Below the pieces are notes generated by a model. It saw only the letters and a program-made list of their open reading frames with translations. It did not search any database and was not told the origin of the DNA. DNA of 64,000 nucleotides from NCBI RefSeq assembly GCF_003149085.1, contig NZ_QGDT01000005.1:62001-126000 (forward strand), given 5' to 3'. Positions 1 through 9,700 of the stretch are shown piece by piece. This stretch comes from Dyadobacter jejuensis (lineage in GTDB: Bacteria > Bacteroidota > Bacteroidia > Cytophagales > Spirosomataceae). A program made the position numbers and the translations under genes. The stretch's first letter is position 1, and the number at the start of each line of letters is the position of its first letter.

Positions 1-1155
1 AAGAATCCTGAGGTATGGAAAAAGACCATTTTTATCCTTACTTACGACGAAAACGATGGGTATTTCGACCATATTCCACCCGTAGGAACCCCTAATCCCA
101 AGGATCCCGCTACGGGGCTGGTTTCGGAATCTCTGGATATTTCGGCCGAATATGTAAAGAAGGGGCTGACCTCCCGCGAAAACAGTATTGGATTGGGCTT
201 CCGAGTTCCGATGATGGTGGTGTCGCCTTGGTCGCGGGGAGGATATGTTAATTCACAGGTATTCGACCATACCTCTTCCATCCAGTTTCTGGAGCATTTC
301 TTAAGCCATAAAACGGGTGAGAAAATTTATGAAGATAATATTTCTTCCTGGCGTAGGAGTATCTGTGGGGACCTGACATCGGTATTTCGCCCCTATAACG
401 GGGAACCTACCCCACTGCCCACAGCCATAGACCGCATCCCGTTTATAGAAGGGATTCATAAGGCCCAATTTGCAAGAGTCGCCGACGATTTTATCCAGTT
501 CGACCAGCAGATGATCGCCAAGGTCGATCAATACCTACCTCAGCAGGAAAAAGGGATCAAGGCCGCCAATACCATTCCCTATGAAGCCTATGCCCATGGC
601 TCACTGGATCAGGGACAGGCATTCGCACTGAATTTTACTGCGGGTAAACAAGTATTCGGAGAGGCCTCGAGTGGAATAGGGTATTATGTATATGCGCCCG
701 AAGGTAAAACCTGGACGTTCACTGCGGCTGCCGGCGACACCATTAACTATCAGTGGCCCTTGGCCAACTTCGCCAACGGGCAGTACGACCTTAAGGTGCA
801 TAGTGCTAATGGTTTCTTTAGGCATTATCGGGGCAATGCCCAAGATCCGGGTATACGGGTAGAGCTCCTGTATGGCCAGAAAGGGGACGCTAAATTAAGG
901 GTCCTACGTACCTCCAGTAACGATGCTATGGAAGTGCTGATAAGGGATAACTCCTATGGTCAAAAGCCAGTTAAGAAGATATTGGCTAAGAACGAAGGCG
1001 AATTGATGATCCCTGTCGATCTTAAGGCGAGCCATAGTTGGTACGATCTTACGCTGACCGTCGAAGGTTATGCGGACTATAGCCAACAGTTTGCAGGCCA
1101 TGTGGAACATGCCAAAGAAAGCTTCACCGATCCGTTGATGGGGCGGATGCTGTAA
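1..1155 (+). CDS. Phosphocholine-specific phospholipase C, C-terminal part (5' end outside window)
   Basis: This reading frame is open from base 1, so the start codon lies before the window; 384 residues are present. The first residues contain the TYDENDGYFDHIPP stretch, which is the metal-binding end of the alkaline-phosphatase-like catalytic domain of non-haemolytic phospholipase C. The last ~200 residues look like the two small beta-sandwich repeats (DUF756 type) that close this family: one from about residue 190 (PYEAYAHGSL, FRHYRGN) and one ending near YDLTLTVEGY. The enzyme is expected to be exported and to release phosphocholine or phosphate from phospholipids; this is family knowledge, not shown here. 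A strong hairpin follows the stop, so it is probably the last gene of its transcript. Family call is firm; exact substrate is not. Confidence 0.88.
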   Translation, partial: KNPEVWKKTIFILTYDENDGYFDHIPPVGTPNPKDPATGLVSESLDISAEYVKKGLTSRENSIGLGFRVPMMVVSPWSRGGYVNSQVFDHTSSIQFLEHFLSHKTGEKIYEDNISSWRRSICGDLTSVFRPYNGEPTPLPTAIDRIPFIEGIHKAQFARVADDFIQFDQQMIAKVDQYLPQQEKGIKAANTIPYEAYAHGSLDQGQAFALNFTAGKQVFGEASSGIGYYVYAPEGKTWTFTAAAGDTINYQWPLANFANGQYDLKVHSANGFFRHYRGNAQDPGIRVELLYGQKGDAKLRVLRTSSNDAMEVLIRDNSYGQKPVKKILAKNEGELMIPVDLKASHSWYDLTLTVEGYADYSQQFAGHVEHAKESFTDPLMGRML

Positions 1156-1158
1156 AAT

Positions 1159-1197
1159 TAAAAGGGACGCTTCCACACGATGGAGACGTCCCTTTTA
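1159..1197 (+). terminator. Hairpin terminator after phospholipase C gene
   Basis: Perfect 11-bp arms (taaaagggacg at 1159-1169 and its complement at 1187-1197) start four bases after the phospholipase C stop codon. The arms end in an A/T run on both sides, so it can act in both directions. Confidence 0.75.
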
Positions 1198-1231
1198 CGG
1201 TATGGTGGCCGAATAGTAACCCGGTGCCAAA

Positions 1232-1449
1232 CAGGCCTTTTGGCGGTTGGCACCACCTCAAGTACTCCTAGTGCGCTTAACGACCGGTCTTGGTCATCCA
1301 TTCTAGCTGCTTCCATTCCTTTACTTCGTCATTTTTCTGGATTTTACCGGGGGGGCTACGGCCTTCGTTCATGTATTTTTTCATTAAGGCTTATAGTCGG
1401 CTGTCAGTTCTTTTACCTTGGCAGGGATGCTGGCTTTGCTACTTCGCCA
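1232..1449 (-). pseudogene. Remnant of a second sulfatase 3' end (duplicate of 2361-2530)
   Basis: From about 1255 to 1445 the sequence is nearly identical to the 3' end and downstream flank of the intact sulfatase at 2383-3933, in the same (minus) orientation; weaker similarity reaches back to about 1232. Read on the minus strand it encodes the same carboxy end (KIQKNDEVKEWKQLEWMTK). About 11 extra bases near 1387-1398 break the frame, and further upstream the similarity stops near 1449. No start or catalytic part is left. An 8-bp hairpin (1223-1230 with 1247-1254) could be the old terminator. The copy is clearly dead, and its divergence from the intact one (several substitutions) suggests the duplication is not recent. 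Confidence 0.85.
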
Positions 1450-1552
1450 TATATTTGATAAGTCTTAATTTTAAAATCATCAGTGGCTTCCCAATTTGGT
1501 AATTTTATCATTTTTTTTCCCCTATGAACAATCCAAAGATTTGCTTAAATTC

Positions 1553-1568
1553 GTATCCAAGTAGATAC
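1553..1568. promoter_or_regulatory. Candidate toxin-antitoxin operator (inverted repeat)
   Basis: gtatc-N6-gatac lies 8-23 bases before the toxin ATG at 1576. Type II antitoxins usually repress their own promoter through such short palindromes. The position fits; binding is inference. Confidence 0.4.
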
Positions 1569-1575
1569 AGGTTTT

Positions 1576-1875
1576 ATGTACTTCATTGAGAAAACCATTG
1601 AATTTGACAAATGGCTAAAAAAGTTAAAAGACTTTAAAGCCAAAGCGAAAATATTGTTCAGAATTCAAAAAATAGAAACTGACGATCATTTTGGCGATTG
1701 TAAAACAGTTGGCGACGGAATTCTGGAAATACGAATAAATTTTGCGAAAGGTTATAGGGTTTACATCAAGGAAAAGGAGGGGAAAGTTATAGTGCTTTTA
1801 GTAGGGGGAGACAAATCAACTCAACAAAAGGACATTCTGAAAGCGAAACAGATTTGGAAAAATTTAAACAAATAA
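1576..1875 (+). CDS. RelE/ParE-superfamily toxin, HigB-like addiction module killer protein
   Basis: A 99-residue protein with the compact RelE/ParE layout: an N-terminal helical part (FDKWLKKLKDFKAKAKILFRIQKI), then the strand region ILEIRINFAKGYRVYIKEK, and the end VLLVGGDKSTQQKDILKAKQIWKNL. The GYRVYI and LLVGGDKSTQ segments are the recognisable marks of the 'addiction module killer' subfamily. Members cut mRNA at the ribosome. The antitoxin gene begins three bases after this stop, so the pair is co-transcribed and probably translationally coupled in the toxin-first order typical of higBA. Base composition is visibly more A/T-rich than the flanking sulfatase and phospholipase genes, which fits gene transfer. 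Toxin activity is inferred. Confidence 0.85.
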   Translation: MYFIEKTIEFDKWLKKLKDFKAKAKILFRIQKIETDDHFGDCKTVGDGILEIRINFAKGYRVYIKEKEGKVIVLLVGGDKSTQQKDILKAKQIWKNLNK

Positions 1876-1878
1876 AAA

Positions 1879-2181
1879 ATGGGAACTTCAAGATTCGAGA
1901 TAGCAGATTATTTGGATGATAAGGAAATGATTGCGGAATATCTCAATACTGTTTTGGAAGAAGGCAATCATTCAGATATAATTAATGCCATCGGACATAT
2001 AGCTAAAGCTATCGGAATGACAAAGATTGCGGAAGAAACGGGTTTAAGCAGACCTAGTTTGTACAAAGCTTTATCTGCTGAAGCGAAACCTCAATTTGGA
2101 ACAATTATGAAAGTACTGAAAGCAATTGGAGGACAACTACAAATAAGATCAACAGCTGGCAGTGAAATATCACAGCACTAA
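1879..2181 (+). CDS. HigA-like antitoxin (addiction module antidote protein)
   Basis: A 100-residue protein. The N-terminal part (RFEIADYLDDKEMIAEYLNTVLEEG) and the helix-turn-helix around residues 45-75 (IGMTKIAEETGLSRPSLYKALS) match the antidote family that partners killer proteins of the gene just upstream. It should bind and neutralise the toxin and repress the operon. The gene starts three bases after the toxin stop; its ribosome-binding region lies inside the toxin 3' end. The C-terminal tail (QIRSTAGSEISQH) is short and unlikely to hold another domain. The pair sits alone between the phospholipase gene and PUL 1. Confidence 0.85.
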   Translation: MGTSRFEIADYLDDKEMIAEYLNTVLEEGNHSDIINAIGHIAKAIGMTKIAEETGLSRPSLYKALSAEAKPQFGTIMKVLKAIGGQLQIRSTAGSEISQH

Positions 2182-2287
2182 TCGAGTAGACATCCCCTGT
2201 CAGTAAAGCCTACGATGCGCCTCTGTATCCACTCCACCTTTGTTGCCCGTTCTGGATGTTCTATGTAGGGTCTTTTTATAAAATTAT

Positions 2288-2329
2288 TCGGTTCCTGTCC
2301 GAGGAGCATAATCCTAGGACAGGAACCGA
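2288..2329. terminator. Bidirectional hairpin between antitoxin and sulfatase
   Basis: Perfect 13-bp arms at 2288-2300 (core cggttcctgtcc) and 2317-2329. It lies 54 bases past the 3' end of the minus-strand sulfatase and about 107 bases past the plus-strand antitoxin, so it can stop both transcripts. Confidence 0.75.
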
Positions 2330-2382
2330 TGGTTATATGAGCCTTTTGACAGCAGGTATTACCTCAAGTACTTCTGGAGCGC

Positions 2383-3933
2383 TTAACGACCGGTCTTGGT
2401 CATCCATTCTAGCTGCTTCCATTCCTTTACTTCGTCATTTTTCTGGATTTTACCGGGGGTGCTACGGCCTTCGTTAATGTATTTTTTCATTAAGGCTTCC
2501 AGTTCCTTTACCTTGGCGGGGTTGCTGGCATAGAGGTTATTCTCTTCTGCTGGATCCTTATCGAGGTCAAATAGTTGATAGGGGGGGAGTCCGTCCAATT
2601 CCTTGGCTGACTTGGGGGAGGTCCACCCACCCGAGCCTGGCCATAGTACTAGCTTCCACTGGTCTTTCCGTATTGCGAAGCGACCGTCTATAGAATGGTG
2701 CACGGTGGCTTCTCTGGAGGCCTTTGCATTTTTGGGGTCCTTCAATATATTCAAAAAACTATAACTGTCTTCACCCATGGTATCGTCCATTTTATAGCCA
2801 GTTATTTCGGCCGCCGTGGCGAAGAAGTCGGTGGTGCAGATCGTCTGGGTCGATTTTGTTCCTGCAGGTACTTGCTTAGGCCATTTGACCACGAAGGGCA
2901 CCCGGTGGCCTCCTTCATAGATATCGGCCTTATGCCCTCTGTAGATATAGCTAGGATCATGAGAAACCCTGGCTAGTTCATTGAAATTAGCCTTTGGGGA
3001 GCATCCGTTGTCGCTAGTAAAAATGATGAGGGTATTGTCGCTGATGCCCTTTTCTTTCAATACCGCTTCGATCTGCCCCACCACGTCGTCTACCTGTAAC
3101 ACGAAGTCGCCATAAAAGTTGGTATTGCTCTTACCGAGAAACTCGGTAGTCGGCAAAATAGGGGTATGGGGGGCTGGCAAGGCAAAGTAGAGGAAGAAGG
3201 GCTTTTCATTGCTTGCGTTTTTATTGATAAACGCGATGGATTTGTCGGTAACATGTTGCAATACCTCGGCATGTACAAAGTCGGGGCTTGTCACTCCCTT
3301 CCTCCAGAAACCCTTATCTTCAACGGATATGGTGGTGTCGGTGGGTAGTGCCGTAGCCTTTCCATTTTCTACATATACATAAGGGGCCATGTCGAGCGAT
3401 CCTGAAAAGCCATAGGAATAGTCGAAACCTATGTCGTTGGGGCCAGAGGTAAGTGCTTGGGAATAGTCTACTTCTGGATGTGCATTCAGGTCGTCCAAAT
3501 TCTTTTTAAAGGGCTTTAGGGCCCAGTCCCAGCCTAGGTGCCATTTGCCTACAAATGCGGTAGTGTATCCTTTATCGTGGAGCACCTTGGCGACGGTGGT
3601 CCTTTCGGGGGTGATCAGCGACTTTGAAAAACCACTCAATACGCCATTTTTAAGATGCGTTCGCCAATTGTACCGGCCCGTCAGTATGCTGTAGCGGGTA
3701 GGGGTGCATACGGCAGAACTGGTATGGGCATCGGTAAAAATCATCCCGTCTTGGCTCAGCTTATCGATATGAACCGTGTTTAGTTTCGACTGCGCATTAA
3801 AGGCTGACACATCGCCTATTCCCAGGTCGTCGGCCAAAATATAAATAATATTCGGGGCTTTGTTGTTTTGCGCAAATGCGGTTAGTTGCATCGAGAATAG
3901 ACAAACCGCAAGTAAAAAATTCTTGGATTTCAT
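2383..3933 (-). CDS. Secreted type I sulfatase (S1 family)
   Basis: 516 residues with a signal peptide ending near AFAQ (residues 18-21). The N-terminal metal motif IIYILADDLGIGD (D35, D36) and the formylglycine signature C76-T-P-T-R80, followed by SILTGRY, place it in sulfatase family S1. VGKWHLG near residue 130 and the IIFTSDNG segment near residue 305 are further active-site stretches. The Cys-type motif needs conversion to formylglycine by a maturase (FGE or anSME), which is not in this window. It hydrolyses sulfate esters in the periplasm or at the cell surface; the sugar position attacked cannot be read from sequence. It is the last gene of PUL 1, 22 bases after the preceding sulfatase. 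Its 3' end has a decayed duplicate at 1232-1449. Confidence 0.93.
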   Translation of the reverse strand: MKSKNFLLAVCLFSMQLTAFAQNNKAPNIIYILADDLGIGDVSAFNAQSKLNTVHIDKLSQDGMIFTDAHTSSAVCTPTRYSILTGRYNWRTHLKNGVLSGFSKSLITPERTTVAKVLHDKGYTTAFVGKWHLGWDWALKPFKKNLDDLNAHPEVDYSQALTSGPNDIGFDYSYGFSGSLDMAPYVYVENGKATALPTDTTISVEDKGFWRKGVTSPDFVHAEVLQHVTDKSIAFINKNASNEKPFFLYFALPAPHTPILPTTEFLGKSNTNFYGDFVLQVDDVVGQIEAVLKEKGISDNTLIIFTSDNGCSPKANFNELARVSHDPSYIYRGHKADIYEGGHRVPFVVKWPKQVPAGTKSTQTICTTDFFATAAEITGYKMDDTMGEDSYSFLNILKDPKNAKASREATVHHSIDGRFAIRKDQWKLVLWPGSGGWTSPKSAKELDGLPPYQLFDLDKDPAEENNLYASNPAKVKELEALMKKYINEGRSTPGKIQKNDEVKEWKQLEWMTKTGR

Positions 3934-3955
3934 AGGTACTTATTCAAATTTTAAA

Positions 3956-5272
3956 TTAGGATTTCATTGGTATGGCCGACTTCTCTTTCTCCCAGGTAGC
4001 CAGTTGTTCCGAGAGCTTTTTGGATTCTTTAGGGAATTTATCGAATAAGTTATTCTTCTCCGACGGGTCGATGCTGAGGTCAAAAAGTTGGTATTGATTT
4101 TTTACCCTAACTAGTTTCCATTTACCCTCTCTAATGGCGGCAGCGTTGCTGTAGGCCCAAAAAACGGGCCGGGGTTTAAATATATTTGTTTTGCCCCGAA
4201 GCACACTACTGAAATCTCGGCCTTCCAGCTTCACTTCTTTCGGTATCTTGGTATTCGTTAAGGCCGCCAGGGTTGGGTAAATGTCCATGGTGAGGAGCAA
4301 TTCTTGGCTCATTTGGCTCTGAATTACCCCTTTCCAATAGGCTATGGCCGGGATCCTATGTCCACCTTCCCATACTTGTCCTTTATATCCTTTATAGGGG
4401 GAATTGGAGCCCGTTTGATTGGCACCGTTGTCGGAGAGGAACAGAACGAGGGTGTTTTCGGCCAGACCATGTTGCTCTAAGGACTCTATTATTTTGCCAA
4501 TACCCTCATCCATAATACGGATCATTTCACCGTACACTTTCTTTTTGTCGGAGATGGGCTCCGGCTTGTAGGACGGGTCTCCGGTGCGTTCGGGTCTCGA
4601 ATCCCTTATTTGATAGGGGCCATGAGGAGCTTCATGAGCCACATATAAGAAGAAAGGATGATCCTTATTTTCTCTAATAAAATCCAAGGAATGGTGGGTG
4701 ATCAGGTCGGTGCTATATCCCTTCTCATCCATTTTCTCGGTATTGAGCCACCAGTCGAAATAGTTTTCCTGGTCATAATGCGTTAGATAGTCGACATTTC
4801 CACTGGTAAACCCCCTGAATATATCGAATCCTTGATTGACGGGAGAGTAGGTGGTATCATATCCCAAATGCCACTTGCCCACGATGCCCGTTCTATAATC
4901 CTGTTTTTTTAATAGCTCTGAAATCAATAGTTCTTTAAGGTCTAAGCCGACATCCCGGTGGTCTTTGGCGGTGATCACCCCAGAGATACCCGTTGTTTGG
5001 GGGTACTTTCCGGTGAGTAAGGAGGCCCTGGTAGGGCTGCAAACGACCCCATTGGAGTGGAAATCCATAAACTGTATTCCCTGTTTGGCGAGCTTATCAA
5101 TATTTGGCGTGAGGTGAGTTGTACTGCCATAGCAGGCCAAGTCACCATAGCCGAGGTCGTCGGCCATGATCACGATAATATTAGGTTTAGAGTCGGCTTT
5201 ACTGTCCGCTAAGGCGAGGCCACGACTCGCTAAGAGTAGCATGCAAATGAAAAAATTTGCTTTGTTCATCAT
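3956..5272 (-). CDS. Secreted type I sulfatase (S1 family)
   Basis: 438 residues, signal peptide ending around residues 20-22 (RGLALAD). The metal motif is IIVIMADDLGYGD; the catalytic signature is C78-S-P-T-R82 followed by ASLLTGKYP. Also visible are VGKWHLGYD, HEAPHGPY and VLFLSDNGANQ, all standard S1 positions. It resembles the arylsulfatase A / N-acetylgalactosamine-sulfatase branch, but substrate is open. It lies 12 bases after susD and 22 bases before the second sulfatase, inside the PUL 1 operon, so it is expected to be induced with SusC/SusD through the FecI/FecR pair. Confidence 0.93.
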   Translation of the reverse strand: MMNKANFFICMLLLASRGLALADSKADSKPNIIVIMADDLGYGDLACYGSTTHLTPNIDKLAKQGIQFMDFHSNGVVCSPTRASLLTGKYPQTTGISGVITAKDHRDVGLDLKELLISELLKKQDYRTGIVGKWHLGYDTTYSPVNQGFDIFRGFTSGNVDYLTHYDQENYFDWWLNTEKMDEKGYSTDLITHHSLDFIRENKDHPFFLYVAHEAPHGPYQIRDSRPERTGDPSYKPEPISDKKKVYGEMIRIMDEGIGKIIESLEQHGLAENTLVLFLSDNGANQTGSNSPYKGYKGQVWEGGHRIPAIAYWKGVIQSQMSQELLLTMDIYPTLAALTNTKIPKEVKLEGRDFSSVLRGKTNIFKPRPVFWAYSNAAAIREGKWKLVRVKNQYQLFDLSIDPSEKNNLFDKFPKESKKLSEQLATWEKEKSAIPMKS

Positions 5273-5284
5273 TTTGTTAAAAAA

Positions 5285-6775
5285 TTAATACCCTGAATTT
5301 TGTTCACCCAAGTTAGCATTATTTACGAATTCAATTGATGGGATGGGGTTCAAATAATAGGGTTTTTGAGTAATGGGGTGCGTGATTACTTTATGATTAG
5401 GGAAGGTTAACCCTATATAATCCATTTGAATTTGGACGGCTGGCTCCAAGATGCCCCAACGGTTTAGGTCAAAATATCGCTTGGCTTCAAAGGCTAATTC
5501 AATACGGCGTTCTTTTCTGAGTGCGTCACGGAACGCCGCTTGGTCGGGTAGGTCGGCCGCTGTCAGAGCGGTTAATCCGGCGTTGACACGTGTTTTGTTG
5601 AGCAGGTCGAATGCCTCCCCATCGGCCTCATAGCCCACCTCATTTAAGGCTTCGGCCCTGGAAAGCACGATTTCTGCAAACCTAATCAAGGGGTAATTCC
5701 AGGTACTAAGTCCACGGGGGTCGCTGGTGTTATAGTATTTATTGACGAAATAAAGGCTTCCTTTTGGCTTAGAGGGGTCTATAAAATTGGTCAGACCATA
5801 ATTTTGAACCAAGGTAGCCTTTCTCGAATCATTCGCTTCGAACACCTGCATAAATCCATTTCCTGAGGAAAGACTACCTCCTTTTCCGTCCAGGTTATCG
5901 TCGGTAGGCATGATGGCCGCCAAGCCACCGAAGTCTGGAGGGGAGTTGGTATTGCTAAGACCGGTGGTGGTGGCAGCGGCCACTCCTCCATATTGTACTT
6001 CGAAATACACCTGTTTTCCATTTTCCTGACTGCCATTGAAATTGTCGGCATAGTTGCTCAAAAGCACTCCAGTACCCATCAGATCGGCTGAATGGGTGAT
6101 TACGGAATCCCAGTTTTCTAATTCCAGAGCCACCAAAACCATCAGCGCTTTTGCGGTATGCGAATTGGCCATACCCGCCTGATTTCCGTTTTTGATGGTG
6201 TTGTCGGCAGGTAGCAACTGTATGGCATCGGTCAAGTCGGTATTGATCTGCTCATATACCTGTTGTATGCTGGCCCTTGGTTTCTCAGAATCCTCCCTGC
6301 TCACAATTTCGGAGAGGATAAGAGGAACTCCCCCATATAAACGTACCAGATTGAAATAGTAAAACGCACGTAAGAATTTGGCCTGGCCAATAAGGCTGTT
6401 TTTTAAGGCGTCACTGGTAAAGTTGTCAAAACTTTCTATTCTATTCAGGATGGTATTGGTTCGGGTAATACCTGAATAATGATCGGCCCATATGGTTTGA
6501 ATACCGCCATGGGTTTTGTCAATAATAAAAATATCGGGTTCCACTTCCTTACGCCAGATCCAGCCATCGTCACTGCCCAGGTCGGCAACTCGTAGTAGCT
6601 CTCCTTTGTAGATGCCCTGAAGGGGCTGGTAGGCACCATTGACGGCGGTAATAATGCCATTTTCATTCGAAAAAAGTTGGTCTAAGGCTATTTGCCCTTG
6701 AGGGTCTGGAGACAGGATGCTGTCGCAGCTCCCTAACATACCTACCATTATAAGGCTATAAATATATTTTTTCAT
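5285..6775 (-). CDS. SusD/RagB-family glycan-binding lipoprotein (PUL 1)
   Basis: 496 residues. It has a short lipoprotein signal with the lipidated Cys at residue 17 (MLGSC). Typical SusD helices are present: AKFLRAFYYFNLVRLYGGVP near residue 130, YPLIRFAEIVLSRAEALNE in the C-terminal third, and the closing RKERRIELAFEAKRYFDLNRWG. SusD proteins sit as lids on the SusC barrel at the outer membrane and bind oligosaccharide. The gene follows susC by 11 bases and precedes the sulfatases by 12 bases, which argues for one transcript. Ligand is not predictable here. Confidence 0.94.
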   Translation of the reverse strand: MKKYIYSLIMVGMLGSCDSILSPDPQGQIALDQLFSNENGIITAVNGAYQPLQGIYKGELLRVADLGSDDGWIWRKEVEPDIFIIDKTHGGIQTIWADHYSGITRTNTILNRIESFDNFTSDALKNSLIGQAKFLRAFYYFNLVRLYGGVPLILSEIVSREDSEKPRASIQQVYEQINTDLTDAIQLLPADNTIKNGNQAGMANSHTAKALMVLVALELENWDSVITHSADLMGTGVLLSNYADNFNGSQENGKQVYFEVQYGGVAAATTTGLSNTNSPPDFGGLAAIMPTDDNLDGKGGSLSSGNGFMQVFEANDSRKATLVQNYGLTNFIDPSKPKGSLYFVNKYYNTSDPRGLSTWNYPLIRFAEIVLSRAEALNEVGYEADGEAFDLLNKTRVNAGLTALTAADLPDQAAFRDALRKERRIELAFEAKRYFDLNRWGILEPAVQIQMDYIGLTFPNHKVITHPITQKPYYLNPIPSIEFVNNANLGEQNSGY

Positions 6776-6786
6776 GATGATGCGAT

Positions 6787-9700
6787 TTAGAAGTTGGCTT
6801 TAATACTCATTGAAAACAATCGGGTAAGGGGGTAAGGGGTATAATCGATACCAGCAGATAGTAGGCTAGTGCGGCTAGATGCCTCCGGGTCCAGACCGGT
6901 ATACTTCGTGAAAGTAAGCAGGTTGGTTCCCGATAGGGCTATTTGCGCTCCTTCGAGGGCTACCCCATTGAGCCATGTGGATGGCAACTTATAAGTAATG
7001 CTTACATTTTTTACCCGAAGAAAATCAGCATTCTCCAGGAACCTTGTAGACACTAAAGTCGCCAACGTAGTGGTATTACCTCCTTGCGAAGGGCGGGGTA
7101 CCGAATTGCTAGGGTTGTCCACAGTCCAAAAGTCATTGACTTCGGCAAAATTTTGGACGAATGGAACAGATCGGGAGAACAAGTTACGGGCGGTATTGTA
7201 GAGTTTGTTTCCAACCGAATAGTTCAAGAAAACCGAAAGGCTAAAGGGACCATAGGAAAGGGTATTGTCAATACCACCGAAGAGTTTTGGATGTGGGTTG
7301 CCCACGTCAATTTTGTCGCCTTCGTCGAAGATCCCATTGCCATTGGTGTCGGTGTATTTGGGGTCACCTGGCACGGCATTGGCCCATTTTTTGGCCTCTT
7401 CCTCTTCTCCTAACTGCCATATGCCCGCAAACTCATACATATAGAAAGCACCTACCGGATGTCCTGAACGGGTCAGGTTGGTGGGCTGATTGGAAAGGGG
7501 GATTAGTTCGCCTGGGATGGTGAGGGGGTTGCCAATGGAGTTGGTCCCTATGTCGAGTACCTTGTTTTTGTTATAGGTAATGTTAAAATCGGTATCCCAG
7601 CTGAAATTCTTTCTACGGACATTCCGAGTCGTGATGGCAAATTCTACTCCCGTATTTTTCAAAGAACCGATGTTGAGGATTGGGTTTACGTCAACTCCGG
7701 CTGTAAGGGCTATTGGCGTTGCTACGAGCAGGTCTTGCGATCGTTTGTCATAAAAATCGATGGTTGAATTGATCCGCCCTCCAAACATGGAGAAGTCCAC
7801 ACCAAAATCTAGTTGTTTGGCCGTTTCCCATTTCAGATTGGGGTTGCCAATATTTTGAGGCGCATTTCCGATGGTCAGGGTATTGCCCGACACATAGGTG
7901 GCGGCAACGGCCCGAGTAATAAATGCGAAGTTTCCAATGTTCTGATTCCCAGTAAGACCATATGATGCTCTAAGTTTTACATCGTGGAAAAGTCGGGAAT
8001 TTTTCATAAAATCCTCTTCAGATAGTCTCCATGCAAAGGAGGCCGATGGGAATGTACCGAACTTGTTTTCAGGACCAAAACGCGACGAGCCATCGCGGCG
8101 TACCGTAGCCGTCACCAAATATTTGCCCTTATAACCATAGTTCACACGTAAGAATCCAGAGGCCAAGCCTGGTACGATGGTCGTACCGGTGCCTATAAAG
8201 CTTGTCTGGTTCGACAGTTGATTCAAGGCATTGTCGATGGTACCCCTTCCGGTAATACTATTCGATTTGTTATAAAACTGTTGAAGGGAAACTCCCCCAA
8301 CGGCATTGATAGCGTGTTCGTTAATATTCTTGTTATAGGTCAAGAAAGCGTCGGTTACCCAGTTGATTTGTTTATCGCTACCCTCGGTGGTGATACCCTC
8401 CGGACGGTTATAGATCCCTACCTGATACACGGGCAAATAGGTAAAGTCGGCCCCATTGACCACATCGGCTCCTGCATTGGCCGATAGCTTTAAGCTTGGT
8501 GCCAGTTGGAAATCGAATTTTACATTCCCCAATAGCCGTGTCACGTTGCTTTCGCGGGTGGGCAGGAGCAAGTCTACCAGTGGATTTTCGTTGGCTCCAA
8601 AAAATGGGGCAGAAGTGGTGTTGGTGGCCGATAGATTGCCAAATTCGTCGTAAGGGACGGTATAAGAATGTTGGTATACGAGGCCTCTATAGCCTGCGGC
8701 TCCCCAGCTGTCGTTGTTCTGGATGTTCTGGTCCTGGTAACTACCCGACAAATTGGAGGTAATCGTCAGCCAATCATTGACTTTACTCTGCAGATTAAGG
8801 CGCAGCGACCAGGATTGCAGGTCAGTTTTGGCCAAAACACCCTTTCTGTTTAGGTAAGAAACCGAGCCGGAATAAATATTTTTCTCACTACCCCCGCTGA
8901 ATCCCAGGTTATAGTTTTGTCTAAATCCCGTTCTGGTACCTAGTTTTTGCCAGTCGGTATCGGTTTGCCATACCGGATTGGTGGGGTCGTTGTATACGCT
9001 AAGGTCTCTATTGGCATTTTTAAATCCTTCCAAAAACAGGAGTCGTTGCTCCTCTGTGGACATGACGTCATAGCGCTTGGTGATTTCTTCAAATCCGAGA
9101 TCGGTATTAAACGAAAAGCGGGTCTTGCCTGCTTTCCCCTGTTTGGTGGTGATGATGATCACCCCATTGGCCGCCCGGGCGCCGTAAATGGCCGTTGCCG
9201 ACGCATCTTTAAGGATGTCCATGGAAGCGATATCCTGCGGATTGATGGTCGAAAAATTGGTGCTGAATAAGGGGACGCCGTCCACTACGATGAGCGGGTC
9301 GTTATTTCCGGTAACCGACCCGGTACCACGAATGGAAATATTAAACTTCCCACTCAAATCGCCCCCCGACTGCCGTACCTGTACGCCGCCCGATCGGCCC
9401 TGAAGGGCGTCGTTAAATCCTGTAACCGGCCGGCTTTGAATTTTCTCCTCCGATATAGAAGATACGGCCCCGGTTACGTCACTCTTTTTCTGTGTTCCGT
9501 ATCCAACCACTACCAGCTCTTCCAGCGATTTGTCGTCTGGCAGAAGGGTAATTGCTAAGGTAGTTCGGTTGCCTACCACTATTTCTTTCGATAGAAAACC
9601 AACATAGGAAAACACCAAGATGGCTTCCGTATTGGGCACCTGAATGGTAAATGCGCCGTTTGCCTGGGATATGACGCCTTGGGTGGTGCCTTTAAGGGCA

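Noticed and set aside
2256-2477. 73-codon plus-strand frame across the sulfatase 3' end and its terminator
   Set aside because: It is antisense to the sulfatase and runs through the hairpin; its partner at 1180-1458 exists only because the same DNA is duplicated.
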